This document shows, in pieces, positions 16,901 to 24,674 of a stretch of 36,948 nt of DNA. The stretch comes from Muribaculaceae bacterium. GTDB taxonomy: Bacteria; Bacillota; Clostridia; Lachnospirales; Lachnospiraceae. The notes beneath the pieces were generated by a model. That model saw nothing but the letters and a program-made list of their open reading frames with translations, was not told the DNA's origin and ran no database searches. The stretch is from assembly GCA_023663465.1 (NCBI GenBank), contig JAMPHJ010000020.1:1-36948 (forward strand), given 5' to 3'. The position numbers and the translations under genes are program-made. How positions within the stretch are numbered: the stretch's first letter is position 1; every line of letters starts with the position of its first letter.

Positions 16901-17626
16901 GTGGGCATGGGACCCGGCAGGGAGGAAATGATGACTGGCGAGGCGTTAGCGGCGTTGGAATGGTCTGACGTGATTGTCGGGTATACGCTGTATCTGAATC
17001 TGCTGCCAGAGCGTTTTCATGAGAAAGAATTGTTGTCCACGCCGATGCGTCAGGAAGAGGCGAGGTGCAGACTGTGTTTTGAGGAAGCAGAAAAAGGGAA
17101 AAAGGTCGCACTTATCTGTAGCGGCGATGCGGGCATCTATGGAATGGCGTCTTTCATGTATGCGATTGGAAGAGAGTACCCGGAAACGGAACTTTTCGTT
17201 ATCGCGGGAATTACGGCGGCAAGCAGCGGAGCCGCGCTTTTGGGGGCGCCGTTGAATCATGATTTCTGCTGTATCAGTCTCAGCGATTTGCTGACGCCTT
17301 GGGATAAGGTTGAGAAAAGATTGTATGCGGCGGCAGAAGGCGATTTTGTAATCGTACTCTACAATCCTTCCAGTCAGAAAAGAAAAGGGCATCTGACGAA
17401 AGCTTGCGACGTTTTGCTGAGCCTTATTGAGCAGGAGCGGGCGTGTGGATATGTGGAAAATATAGGAAGGGAAGGAACGCGGGCGGCGGTTTGTACGTTG
17501 AAGGAATTGCGGGACAGAGAGGTCAACATGTTTACGACGGTATTCATCGGCAATTCCGAATCGGAAATCATCGATGGGAAACTGATTACGAAGCGGGGGT
17601 ATGACTTATCTTCCATAAAAGGGTAA
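16880..17626 (+). CDS. cbiH: Cobalt-precorrin-3 C17-methyltransferase
   Basis: CbiH (CobJ family) methylates C17 and contracts the ring. The 248-residue protein has NRIYIVGMGPGREEMMTGEA at its start, VIVGYTLYLNLL, the SAM-binding motif ICSGDAGIYGMA, VIAGITAASSGAALLGAPLNHDFCCISLSDLLTPW, FVIVLYNPSSQKRKGHL and TVFIGNSES, all typical. The ATG at 16880 follows an in-frame TTG at 16877. No clear ribosome site is visible because the upstream sequence is the 35-bp repeat, whose GGACGG is the only purine-rich stretch; expression could therefore be altered relative to an ancestral overlapping arrangement. Confidence 0.95.
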   Translation: MKNRIYIVGMGPGREEMMTGEALAALEWSDVIVGYTLYLNLLPERFHEKELLSTPMRQEEARCRLCFEEAEKGKKVALICSGDAGIYGMASFMYAIGREYPETELFVIAGITAASSGAALLGAPLNHDFCCISLSDLLTPWDKVEKRLYAAAEGDFVIVLYNPSSQKRKGHLTKACDVLLSLIEQERACGYVENIGREGTRAAVCTLKELRDREVNMFTTVFIGNSESEIIDGKLITKRGYDLSSIKG

Positions 17627-17629
17627 ACG

Positions 17630-17843
17630 GAGAATTGCGAAACTAAGATTTTGCAGCCGTTCGTTGTACAGAAGATACAATCCAGCGCAGGCACGCTCTC
17701 GCTACGGTTCAAACGCAGCGGTACTAAGTTCAAAAGCCGCGTTGCGTCTTTTTCACTAAGTACCGGCGTTTTCACAGTACCTGCTTATGGATTTGTATCC
17801 TCTGTACAACTACACATTTCTAAACTTTCATTTCGCAATTCTC
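17630..17843. repeat. Long imperfect palindrome, copy 1 of an intergenic repeat element
   Basis: Nearly the whole 258-base gap between cbiH and cbiJET is one palindrome. Its 13-bp tips (17630-17642 and 17831-17843) are perfectly complementary, and inner arms 17663-17684 and 17788-17810 pair with one mismatch and one bulge. The centre (17689-17774) is shared, in opposite orientation, with a second element at 24437-24532; the arms outside the core are unrelated between the two. Within the core, CGGTACT pairs with AGTACCG and AAACGC with GCGTTT. No protein-coding gene is apparent. It may be a MITE-like element, a structured RNA, or both. Confidence 0.85.
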
Positions 17844-17884
17844 TCATGGTTATTAGATTTAAGGAAGGAGCATGATGACAGGCG

Positions 17885-19921
17885 ATGAAAAAATTATTGA
17901 TATTTGCGGGGACGACAGAAGGCAGGCAGTTATCGGAAGCTCTTGTAAGAGCAGAAATAGCACATACTGTCTGCGTGGCGACGGCATATGGCGAAATTGT
18001 CTTAGAGCCCCATGCTCTGGTAACGGTGCGCCGGGGAAGGATGCAGCGGCAGGAAATAGAGGAGTTTCTAAAGACGGAGCAGTTTGAAGCCGTAATCGAT
18101 GCGACCCACCCTTTTGCAACAGAGATTACCGCCAATATCAAGGCGGCGATAGCGGAAAGAAAAAAGGCGTGCGCGGATATAGTTTATCTGCGTCTGAAAA
18201 GAGAAGGCAGGGCACGGCAGGAAGACGTGACCTATTTTGAAACCAAGGAAGCGTGTGCGGCAGCGCTGGAACATACAGAGGGCAATATCCTTTTGACGAC
18301 TGGCAGCAAAGAACTGGGCGCTTATTGTCAGATAGAGAGCGTCAGAAACAGGTTATATGTGCGGGTACTGCCTAGTATGGAAAGTATTTCCTTGTGTGAG
18401 GCGCAGGGTATTTATGGGAAACATATCCTTGCCATGCAGGGACCTTTCAGTGCGGAAATGAATGAAGCCATCCTCCGGCAATATCATATTTCCTGTCTGG
18501 TCACAAAAGAGAGCGGCTTATCCGGCGGGTATCCAGAAAAAGTAGCAGCGGCGGCAAAAATGGGCGTGCAGGTTTTTGTCCTAGGCTGCCCAAAAGAGGA
18601 TGAAGGATATTCTTTTTATGAAATCTGTAGGAAGTTAGAGGGGCTTTGTGCCAAGAAAATCCGGGCGGCAGGGCGGCTGGAAATCGTTCTGGCGGGTGTT
18701 GGCATGGGGCATGAGAACTGTCTGACAAAAGAAGCAGAGCGGGCGATCAAGGAAGCGGATATTTTAATGGGCGCAGAGCGATTGTTAGAAACAATTCCCA
18801 CAGCAGCAGAGAAATATCCCTATTATCAGATTCATCAGATCATCCCCTGTTTACAGGAAATCCAGGAAAGAAACAGGGGCGTGTCGCCAAAAAAGATAGG
18901 GATTCTTTTTTCCGGGGACAGCGGTTTTTACAGCGGCTGTCAGACATTGTATCCGGCATTGCAGAAAGAGATTCTGGAAAAAAGGCTGGCAGCGTCCCTG
19001 CATGTTCTGCCGGGGATATCCTCGGTGGCTTATCTGGCGGCGTGTATCGGGGAAAGTTATCAGGACAGCGCCATTTATAGTATTCATGGGAAAAAGCTAT
19101 GCAATCTGGCGCGCAGAATCGCAGTCAGTCCCAAAACCTTTCTGCTTACTTCCGGTGTTGGGGATATCAACCGATTGGGCAGACTTTTACTGGAAGAAAA
19201 TCTGACGGAATGCAAGATAATTATAGGATATCAGTTATCTTACGAGAATCAGCGGATAGAAAACTATACCCCCGCGGAGTGCTGCACGCTGCAGGAAGAG
19301 GGTTTGTATACCTGTCTGGTCAAAAATCCCCATGCCTTGTCAAAGAGACTGACGCATGGCATGGCGGATACACAGTTTATCCGGGATAAGGTTCCCATGA
19401 CGAAAGAGGAAGTACGGGAAGTTAGTCTCTGCAAACTCCGGTTATGGGACAAGGCGGTGGTCTACGATATCGGCAGCGGCACCGGCTCTATGGCAGTAGA
19501 AATCGCCGCGCTATCCGACGATATCTCAGTATATGCGATAGACGCAAAAAAGGAAGCCCTTTCTTTGCTAGAGAAAAACAGAGATAGATTCCATCTAGAG
19601 AATCTGATACCTGTGGAAAAAACGGCGCCAGAGGGATTATCAGACCTTCCCGCAGCAACCCACGCGTTCATAGGCGGAAGCGGCGGCAGACTAAAAGAAA
19701 TCCTAGAGACGCTACAGCAAATCAATCCCCGGATGAGAGTAGTAATCAACGCCGTCAGCCTGGAAACCATCTGCGAACTAAAAGAAATCCTAACAGCAGA
19801 CAGAATAACCGACGAAGAACTCATACAGCTACAAGTAAACAAAGTAAAAGAAGCCGGAAATTATCATCTACTACAATCTGAAAACCCGGTTTGGATTTGT
19901 TCCTTTAATTTTTCTAAATAA
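17885..19921 (+). CDS. cbiJ-cbiE-cbiT: CbiJ-CbiE-CbiT triple fusion of the cobalt-precorrin-6 steps
   Basis: This 678-residue chain carries three activities. Residues 1 to about 250 are CbiJ, cobalt-precorrin-6A reductase: LLIFAGTTEGRQLSEAL, VIDATHPFATEIT, ILLTTGSKEL, LAMQGPFSAEMN, LVTKESGLSGGYPEK. About 264-480 is CbiE, the C5-methyltransferase: IVLAGVGMGHENCLTKEA, ILFSGDSGFYSGC, VLPGISSVAYLAA. About 490-678 is CbiT, the C15-methyltransferase/decarboxylase: VYDIGSGTGSMAVEIA (SAM-binding, about 526-541) and AFIGGSGGRLKEIL. AAGGAAGGAG (17861-17870) is 14 bases from the ATG, long for an ordinary site; an out-of-frame ATG at 17872 is nearer and could start a short peptide. CbiE-CbiT fusions are common (CobL-like); the extra CbiJ is less so. 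Confidence 0.95.
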   Translation: MKKLLIFAGTTEGRQLSEALVRAEIAHTVCVATAYGEIVLEPHALVTVRRGRMQRQEIEEFLKTEQFEAVIDATHPFATEITANIKAAIAERKKACADIVYLRLKREGRARQEDVTYFETKEACAAALEHTEGNILLTTGSKELGAYCQIESVRNRLYVRVLPSMESISLCEAQGIYGKHILAMQGPFSAEMNEAILRQYHISCLVTKESGLSGGYPEKVAAAAKMGVQVFVLGCPKEDEGYSFYEICRKLEGLCAKKIRAAGRLEIVLAGVGMGHENCLTKEAERAIKEADILMGAERLLETIPTAAEKYPYYQIHQIIPCLQEIQERNRGVSPKKIGILFSGDSGFYSGCQTLYPALQKEILEKRLAASLHVLPGISSVAYLAACIGESYQDSAIYSIHGKKLCNLARRIAVSPKTFLLTSGVGDINRLGRLLLEENLTECKIIIGYQLSYENQRIENYTPAECCTLQEEGLYTCLVKNPHALSKRLTHGMADTQFIRDKVPMTKEEVREVSLCKLRLWDKAVVYDIGSGTGSMAVEIAALSDDISVYAIDAKKEALSLLEKNRDRFHLENLIPVEKTAPEGLSDLPAATHAFIGGSGGRLKEILETLQQINPRMRVVINAVSLETICELKEILTADRITDEELIQLQVNKVKEAGNYHLLQSENPVWICSFNFSK

Positions 19922-19940
19922 TTACGAAAGGCACCCCATT

Positions 19941-20921
19941 ATGTTAAAAATCCTCAAAATTTCCACCGGAAGCGTCGCCGCCATCCTGCTTGCCGAGGCC
20001 CTAGGCTTAAACTATAGCGCGTCAGCAGGAATTATTACCCTTTTGACAATACAGGATACGACGAAAGAAACCATCGCTATTTCCATCAAACGGATTACCG
20101 CATTTTTACTGGCGGTCATCCTTGCGTATGTCGTGTTTCATTTTGCCGGATACAGAGTGGTTGCTTACGGAATCTTTCTTTTTCTATTTATCGCGTGCTG
20201 TAGGTCGTTAGGGCTTGAAAATGCGGTTTCTACGAATGCGGTGCTCGTTACGCATTATCTGGCGGGAAAGGATATGTCGCTTCCGGTGATTGGAAATGAA
20301 GCCCTGCTGTTATGTATTGGCGCAGGGATAGGGACGCTGCTAAATCTTTATATGCCGGGCAAGGTAAAAGAAATCCGCACCATGCAGCATATGTTGGAAA
20401 ATGATTTAAGAAATGTGCTTTTTTCTATGTCGGAATCTATCAAGAGAGAAGATAAGCCGGATGATACGGGCGCATGTTTTGATAAACTTTCTGAGGATAT
20501 TACTGTCGGTAAAAAGCAGGCGTTTGCTTATAGGAACAACACGTTTTTCCAGGAGTCCGAATATTTTATATCTTATATGGATATGAGGGAGCAGCAATGT
20601 ATCGTTTTAAAAGAGATTCATAAAAAAATTGTAAGTATCTGCAAAGTTCCGCCTCAGGCAGAAGAGATTTCTACGTTTATATACGAAATAAGCGTTTCTT
20701 TCGGTGAGTCCAATAATGCAAGGGAGCTGCTTGAAATGCTGGAAGAGCTGCTTTTACGCATGAAAGATTCACCACTGCCTGTCACAAGGGAAGAATTTGA
20801 GGAGCGGGCCGTATTATATTCTGTTTTGATGGATTTGGAGTATTTTTTGAAACTGAAGAAAAATTTTGCGGATACGCTTACGGTAGAGCAAATTCGCAGG
20901 TATTGGAATCAGCAGGTATGA
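19941..20921 (+). CDS. Aromatic-acid-exporter-like (ArAE/FUSC-type) membrane protein
   Basis: A 326-residue protein with about four to six hydrophobic segments in residues 1-135 and a helical soluble C-terminal half (about 145-326). LGLNYSASAGIITLLTIQDTTKETIAISIKRITAFLLA and STNAVLVTHYLAGKDMS fit the ArAE_1-type Firmicute family, whose substrate is unknown. AAAGG lies about ten bases before the ATG. It has no known link to B12 synthesis although it follows cbiJET by only 19 bases; it may be part of the transcript by position alone or may help corrinoid precursor or product export. The latter is speculation. Confidence 0.75.
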   Translation: MLKILKISTGSVAAILLAEALGLNYSASAGIITLLTIQDTTKETIAISIKRITAFLLAVILAYVVFHFAGYRVVAYGIFLFLFIACCRSLGLENAVSTNAVLVTHYLAGKDMSLPVIGNEALLLCIGAGIGTLLNLYMPGKVKEIRTMQHMLENDLRNVLFSMSESIKREDKPDDTGACFDKLSEDITVGKKQAFAYRNNTFFQESEYFISYMDMREQQCIVLKEIHKKIVSICKVPPQAEEISTFIYEISVSFGESNNARELLEMLEELLLRMKDSPLPVTREEFEERAVLYSVLMDLEYFLKLKKNFADTLTVEQIRRYWNQQV

Positions 20922-20957
20922 TATCCCATGAGGCAAACGACGTTTTCCTAATAGGTC

Positions 20958-20987
20958 TTGCTATTAGTAACTGCCATAAAGTATACT
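20958..20987 (+). promoter_or_regulatory. Candidate promoter for the AAA-ATPase/nuclease-like gene
   Basis: TTGCTA (20958-20963) and TATACT (20982-20987) are 18 bases apart in the 102-base gap before the gene. The -35 box overlaps a perfect hairpin, CTAATAG (20948-20954) with CTATTAG (20961-20967), which could be an operator. Only moderately convincing. Confidence 0.4.
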
Positions 20988-21023
20988 GGAATCAACAGAT
21001 TTGTGTAAAAGAGGGGATAGCAT

Positions 21024-22751
21024 ATGGGGATAACGATAGCAATCGGGCAGCAGGATTTTGAGACAGTCAGGGAAAGAGGATATTTCTATATCGACAAAAC
21101 CAGATTTATTCGCGAATGGTGGGACAGCGGTGACAGTGTTACCTTGATTACCCGTCCGAGAAGATTTGGCAAAACTTTGACAATGAGTATGTTGGAAAAG
21201 TTCTTTTCTGTTGGTTATAAGAATAGAGCAGATTTATTTGAAGGGCTGGATATATGGAAGGATGAAAGTTACCGGAAGCTGCAGGGGACATACCCGGTTA
21301 TTTTCCTGAGCTTTGCCGATATAAAAGAAACATCTTTCCAGGATGCAAGAAAAATGATCTGTTATAATATCGAACAGCTTTATAACAAATATGCTTTTTT
21401 GTTGGAAGGAAATCTGCTCAACGATAATGAGAAAAAATTTTTTAGGAATGTTACGGCACAGATGGAAAATTATATTGCAGCCTCTTCCTTGAAAACCCTG
21501 TCCAGTTACTTATACCGTTACTATGGCAGGAAGGTAATTATTCTTTTGGACGAGTATGATACCCCGATGCAGGAAGCGTATATAAATGGGTACTGGCAGG
21601 AGCTTGCAGAGTTGACAAGAAGCTTGTTTAATGCCACTTTTAAAACAAACTCCTGTCTGGAACGCGCTATTATGACAGGGATTACCAGGATAAGTAAGGA
21701 ATCGGTTTTTTCAGATTTGAATAATCTAAAAGTAGTGACAACGACGTCTGAAAGTTATGCAGATTGCTTTGGGTTTACAGAAAATGAAGTTTTTGCGGCG
21801 CTCAATGAGTTCGCCCTCGCAGACCAGAAGCAGAAGGTGAAAGACTGGTATGACGGATTTGCATTTGGGATGAGAAGGGATATTTATAATCCGTGGTCTA
21901 TCATCAATTTTCTGAAAGAACGAAAAGCAGGGGCATACTGGGCAAATACGAGTTCCAATAACCTGATAGAAAAACTGCTTAGGGAAAGTAACCCGGATAT
22001 CAAGCAGTCTTTTGAACAGTTGCTAAGTGGTGGGGCGCTTCACATGGAAATTGACGAACAGATTGTATATAACCAACTGCCTGCCAAAAGGAACGCCATT
22101 TGGAGTCTGTTGCTTGCCGGGGGGTATCTGAAAGTATCCGGGACAACGTTTGTGGAAGATGCAGGGCGCACTTATTATGAACTTATGCTGACCAATAAAG
22201 AAGTTCGGATTATGTTTGAAAATATGATTCAGAACTGGTTTTCAGAAAATGGGAATTACAATGCTTTTATTAAGGCATTGTTACTGGATGATGTAAAGGC
22301 GATGAACCTGTATATGAACAGAGTAGCGCTGGAAACGTTCAGCTATTTTGATACCGGAAAAACGGCTTCTGTGGAGGAACCGGAGCGATTCTATCATGGA
22401 TTTGTCTTAGGGATGATGGTGGAGCTGTCTGACAGGTATGTCCTTACGTCAAACCGTGAAAGCGGATTTGGACGCTATGATGTGATGCTGGAACCAAAAC
22501 ATTCAGAGGACAATGCATATATTTTGGAATTTAAAGTTCAGGATACGGAAGAAAAAGGGTTATATGATACGGTTCAGGAAGCATTGCGGCAGATTGACCG
22601 GAAAGATTATGCGGCGAATCTTGTAGCAAAAGGAATCCGAAATGAGCGTATAAAGAAGTACGGATTTGCGTTTTGTGGGAAAAAAGTGCAGATTGGCTCT
22701 AACTCCGATGCCTCAAGCCTGGAAAGGAACAATAGCCACAATGAAGATTAA
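21024..22751 (+). CDS. AAA-ATPase-like protein with C-terminal PD-(D/E)XK nuclease-like domain
   Basis: A 575-residue protein of a family abundant in gut Bacteroidetes and Firmicutes. The N-terminal part opens with IGQQDFETVRERGYFYIDKTRFI and has the unusual P-loop RPRRFGKT (44-51); KVIILLDEYDTPMQEAYINGYW supplies Walker B. The C-terminal part has GRYDVMLEP followed by AYILEFKV (about 485-510), the D...ExK pattern of PD-(D/E)XK nucleases. The function of the family is not established; roles in defence or mobile-element biology are guesses. GAGGGG is seven bases before the ATG. It has no recognised role in cobalamin synthesis, sits between cbiJET and cbiA, and its last 11 bases overlap cbiA. 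Confidence 0.85.
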   Translation: MGITIAIGQQDFETVRERGYFYIDKTRFIREWWDSGDSVTLITRPRRFGKTLTMSMLEKFFSVGYKNRADLFEGLDIWKDESYRKLQGTYPVIFLSFADIKETSFQDARKMICYNIEQLYNKYAFLLEGNLLNDNEKKFFRNVTAQMENYIAASSLKTLSSYLYRYYGRKVIILLDEYDTPMQEAYINGYWQELAELTRSLFNATFKTNSCLERAIMTGITRISKESVFSDLNNLKVVTTTSESYADCFGFTENEVFAALNEFALADQKQKVKDWYDGFAFGMRRDIYNPWSIINFLKERKAGAYWANTSSNNLIEKLLRESNPDIKQSFEQLLSGGALHMEIDEQIVYNQLPAKRNAIWSLLLAGGYLKVSGTTFVEDAGRTYYELMLTNKEVRIMFENMIQNWFSENGNYNAFIKALLLDDVKAMNLYMNRVALETFSYFDTGKTASVEEPERFYHGFVLGMMVELSDRYVLTSNRESGFGRYDVMLEPKHSEDNAYILEFKVQDTEEKGLYDTVQEALRQIDRKDYAANLVAKGIRNERIKKYGFAFCGKKVQIGSNSDASSLERNNSHNED

Positions 22752-24144
22752 AAGAATCATGATTACCGCCCCCAGAAGCGGGAGCGGGAAGACGACAATC
22801 ACCTGCGCGCTGCTTGGGGCGTTAAAAAATGCCGGATACCGGGTAAGCGCCTACAAATGCGGACCGGATTATATCGATTCGATGTTCCACGAGAAAGTGA
22901 TTGGCATTCCTACGAAAAATCTGGATACTTTTTTTACAAATGAGGAAACGACGCGGGAACTCTTCCTAGACGGCGCAAGAGAAAGCGACTTCGCGGTTTT
23001 GGAAGGAGTTATGGGGCTGTACGACGGTCTGGGAGGCATCAGGGAGGAAGGCTCTGCCTATCATCTGGCGCAGGTGACGAAGACGCCGATTATCCTGGTC
23101 GTGGATGCGAAAGGCATGGGGCGTTCCCTGATTCCGCTGATTGCGGGGTTTCTGGACTATGACAGGGCACATCTGATTCAGGGAGTACTATTGAACAGGA
23201 TTTCCGGGGGCTTCTATGAAACGATGAAACCGCAGATAGAGGAAGCCTTGAAAATCCGGGTCGTCGGCTTTCTGCCTGATAAAGAAGAATATCATATAGG
23301 CAGCAGACGCCTGGGACTCATGATGCCCCATGAGCTGCAGGATATGCGGCAGAAACTACAGACAGTCTCAGATACCTTTGTCGCAAATGTTTCCTTGGAC
23401 AGTATCGTGGAAATTGCAGAAAACGCCGAAGAAATAGAAACAGAGAAATCAGAGACAATAACCAAAACTGACAGAAGTGTCATAATCGCAGTGGCAAAAG
23501 ATGAAGCCTTCTGCTTTTACTATATAGATAACATCCGTCTGCTGGAAGCATACGGCGCAGAAATCAAATATTTTTCACCGCTGCGGGATGAAAAATTGCC
23601 GGATGGATGCCATGCCCTGCTGCTTGGCGGCGGATACCCGGAACTTTATGCAGGACAGCTTAGCAGGAATGAGAAAATGCGCCATGCAGTGAAATGGGCA
23701 GTGGATAATGGAATGCCCGTTGTGGCGGAATGCGGCGGTTTTATGTACTTACATTCTGCGCTTACGGATAAAGAGGGCGTCCGTCATAATATGGCGGGCG
23801 TTATCCCGGCAGTTTGTTTTGATACCGGTAAGAAGGTTCGTTTCGGGTATGTGGAAATACAGGAAAAACAACCTCATTTTCTGCCAGCGGGCGATAAGAT
23901 AAAAGGGCATGAATTTCATTATTATGACAGTACCGATAACGGCAGGGACGCCGTTGCAATCAAACCGGCGACAGGAAAAACTTATCCCTGCATCATGGCG
24001 GATGAAAATCATTTTATGGGATTCCCCCATCTATACTATCCCTCCAACCCGGCGTTTGCGGAAGCTTTCGTTGAGAAAGCCCGGAAATATAAAGAAAAAA
24101 TAACGCAGCCAAAGAGCGTGGAAGAAAGCAGGAAATCCGAATGA
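22741..24144 (+). CDS. cbiA: Cobyrinic acid a,c-diamide synthase
   Basis: CbiA amidates the a and c side chains of cobyrinic acid with glutamine and ATP. The 467-residue protein starts MKIKRIMITAPRSGSGKTT with its P-loop, then YKCGPDYIDSMFH, VLEGVMGLYDG and VVDAKGMGRS. The glutaminase part has LLLGGGYPELYA, the nucleophile Cys331 in VAECGGFMYL, GHEFHYYDS and His430 in FMGFPHLYYPSNP. The frame is open back to 22666 through the preceding gene, but the family match begins at the ATG at 22741, with GGAAAGGA 12 bases upstream. Residues about 228-246 form a short Glu/Thr-rich linker between the domains. Confidence 0.96.
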   Translation: MKIKRIMITAPRSGSGKTTITCALLGALKNAGYRVSAYKCGPDYIDSMFHEKVIGIPTKNLDTFFTNEETTRELFLDGARESDFAVLEGVMGLYDGLGGIREEGSAYHLAQVTKTPIILVVDAKGMGRSLIPLIAGFLDYDRAHLIQGVLLNRISGGFYETMKPQIEEALKIRVVGFLPDKEEYHIGSRRLGLMMPHELQDMRQKLQTVSDTFVANVSLDSIVEIAENAEEIETEKSETITKTDRSVIIAVAKDEAFCFYYIDNIRLLEAYGAEIKYFSPLRDEKLPDGCHALLLGGGYPELYAGQLSRNEKMRHAVKWAVDNGMPVVAECGGFMYLHSALTDKEGVRHNMAGVIPAVCFDTGKKVRFGYVEIQEKQPHFLPAGDKIKGHEFHYYDSTDNGRDAVAIKPATGKTYPCIMADENHFMGFPHLYYPSNPAFAEAFVEKARKYKEKITQPKSVEESRKSE

Positions 24145-24410
24145 AAAATTCACACCGTTTTTTTGAAAATAAAGAATGCCAGTATTTCCCTTGCCATAAG
24201 GGCATGGATGATTTTAACTGCTTATTTTGTTATTGCCCTCTATACAGTAGGGAAAACTGCCCGGGAAATCCCCATTACTTAGAAAGAAACGGCAAAAAAA
24301 TAAAAGATTGTACAGCCTGCACCTTCCCCCACCGCCCCGAAAATTATGACAGCGTGATTGCGGCGCTGAAAGCCACGGAAATCAATTTTCAGTCAGCTCC
24401 TTCACATTAA
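24141..24410 (+). CDS. Cysteine-rich small-domain protein of B12 loci
   Basis: An 89-residue protein with eight cysteines (13, 18, 27, 30, 32, 40, 57, 60) in the order C-x4-C-x8-C-x2-C-x-C-x7-C-x16-C-x2-C, including FPCHKGMDDFNCLFCYCPLY and the closing CTACTFPHRPENYDSVI. It fits the Pfam cysteine-rich small domain (PF04071), which recurs beside or fused to cobalamin genes but has no proven function; binding of metal or an iron-sulphur cluster is plausible. It shares ATGA with cbiA, so it is probably coupled in translation. The last codons (about residues 80-86) lie in one arm of a 21-bp inverted repeat, so its C-terminus may have been altered by the neighbouring element. Confidence 0.85.
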   Translation: MKNSHRFFENKECQYFPCHKGMDDFNCLFCYCPLYSRENCPGNPHYLERNGKKIKDCTACTFPHRPENYDSVIAALKATEINFQSAPSH

Positions 24411-24594
24411 ACCGGCAGGACAGATAGAAATCCCACGAAGGTCCTTGAAAAACGCCGGCACTTAGTGAAAAAGGCGCAACGCGGCTTTTGAACTTAGTAC
24501 CGCTGCGTTTTTCAAGGAGCGAGAGCGTGCCTTCGCGGGATTTCTATCTGCCCTGCCACCTCAATATCTGCATGCTGACTGAAAATTGATTTCC
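24377..24594. repeat. Long palindrome, copy 2 of the intergenic repeat element
   Basis: The 264-base gap before the MATE gene is mostly this palindrome. A perfect 21-bp inverted pair forms its outer edge (24377-24397, inside the preceding coding sequence, and 24574-24594). After unpaired stretches of about 16 bases the arms 24414-24454 and 24505-24557 pair almost perfectly except for a 12-base bulge (GAGCGAGAGCGT region) on one side. The core is the reverse complement of the core at 17689-17774 with only a few differences, while the outer arms are unrelated to those of copy 1. Confidence 0.88.
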
Positions 24595-24615
24595 GCAGCT
24601 GAAAGCAATCCCCTA

Positions 24616-24646
24616 TTGACTTATCCACAGTATCCGTGTTTATAAT
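24616..24646 (+). promoter_or_regulatory. Candidate promoter of the MATE transporter gene
   Basis: TTGACT (24616-24621) and a perfect TATAAT (24641-24646) are 19 bases apart, slightly long. Transcription would begin near 24653, leaving a leader of about 20 bases with the AGGGGA ribosome site. Confidence 0.55.
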
Positions 24647-24674
24647 AGATAGCGGAAAGCAGGGGAATAAAATT

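Noticed and set aside
17630-17843. CRISPR array or tRNA in the cbiH-cbiJ gap
   Set aside because: There are no regularly spaced direct repeats and no cloverleaf or TPsiC/anticodon pattern; the structure is a single long palindrome.
17872-18087. 71-residue frame starting right after AAGGAAGGAG upstream of cbiJ
   Set aside because: The start is well placed, but the frame runs inside cbiJET and encodes nothing recognisable; at most a short leader peptide.
22666-22740. Upstream extension of the cbiA frame
   Set aside because: These codons lie inside the preceding gene and do not belong to CbiA; homology begins at 22741.
24411-24600. Simple intrinsic terminator after the cysteine-rich gene
   Set aside because: The stem is far longer than a terminator, has a conserved internal core shared with another locus, and no T-run follows the 3' arm.
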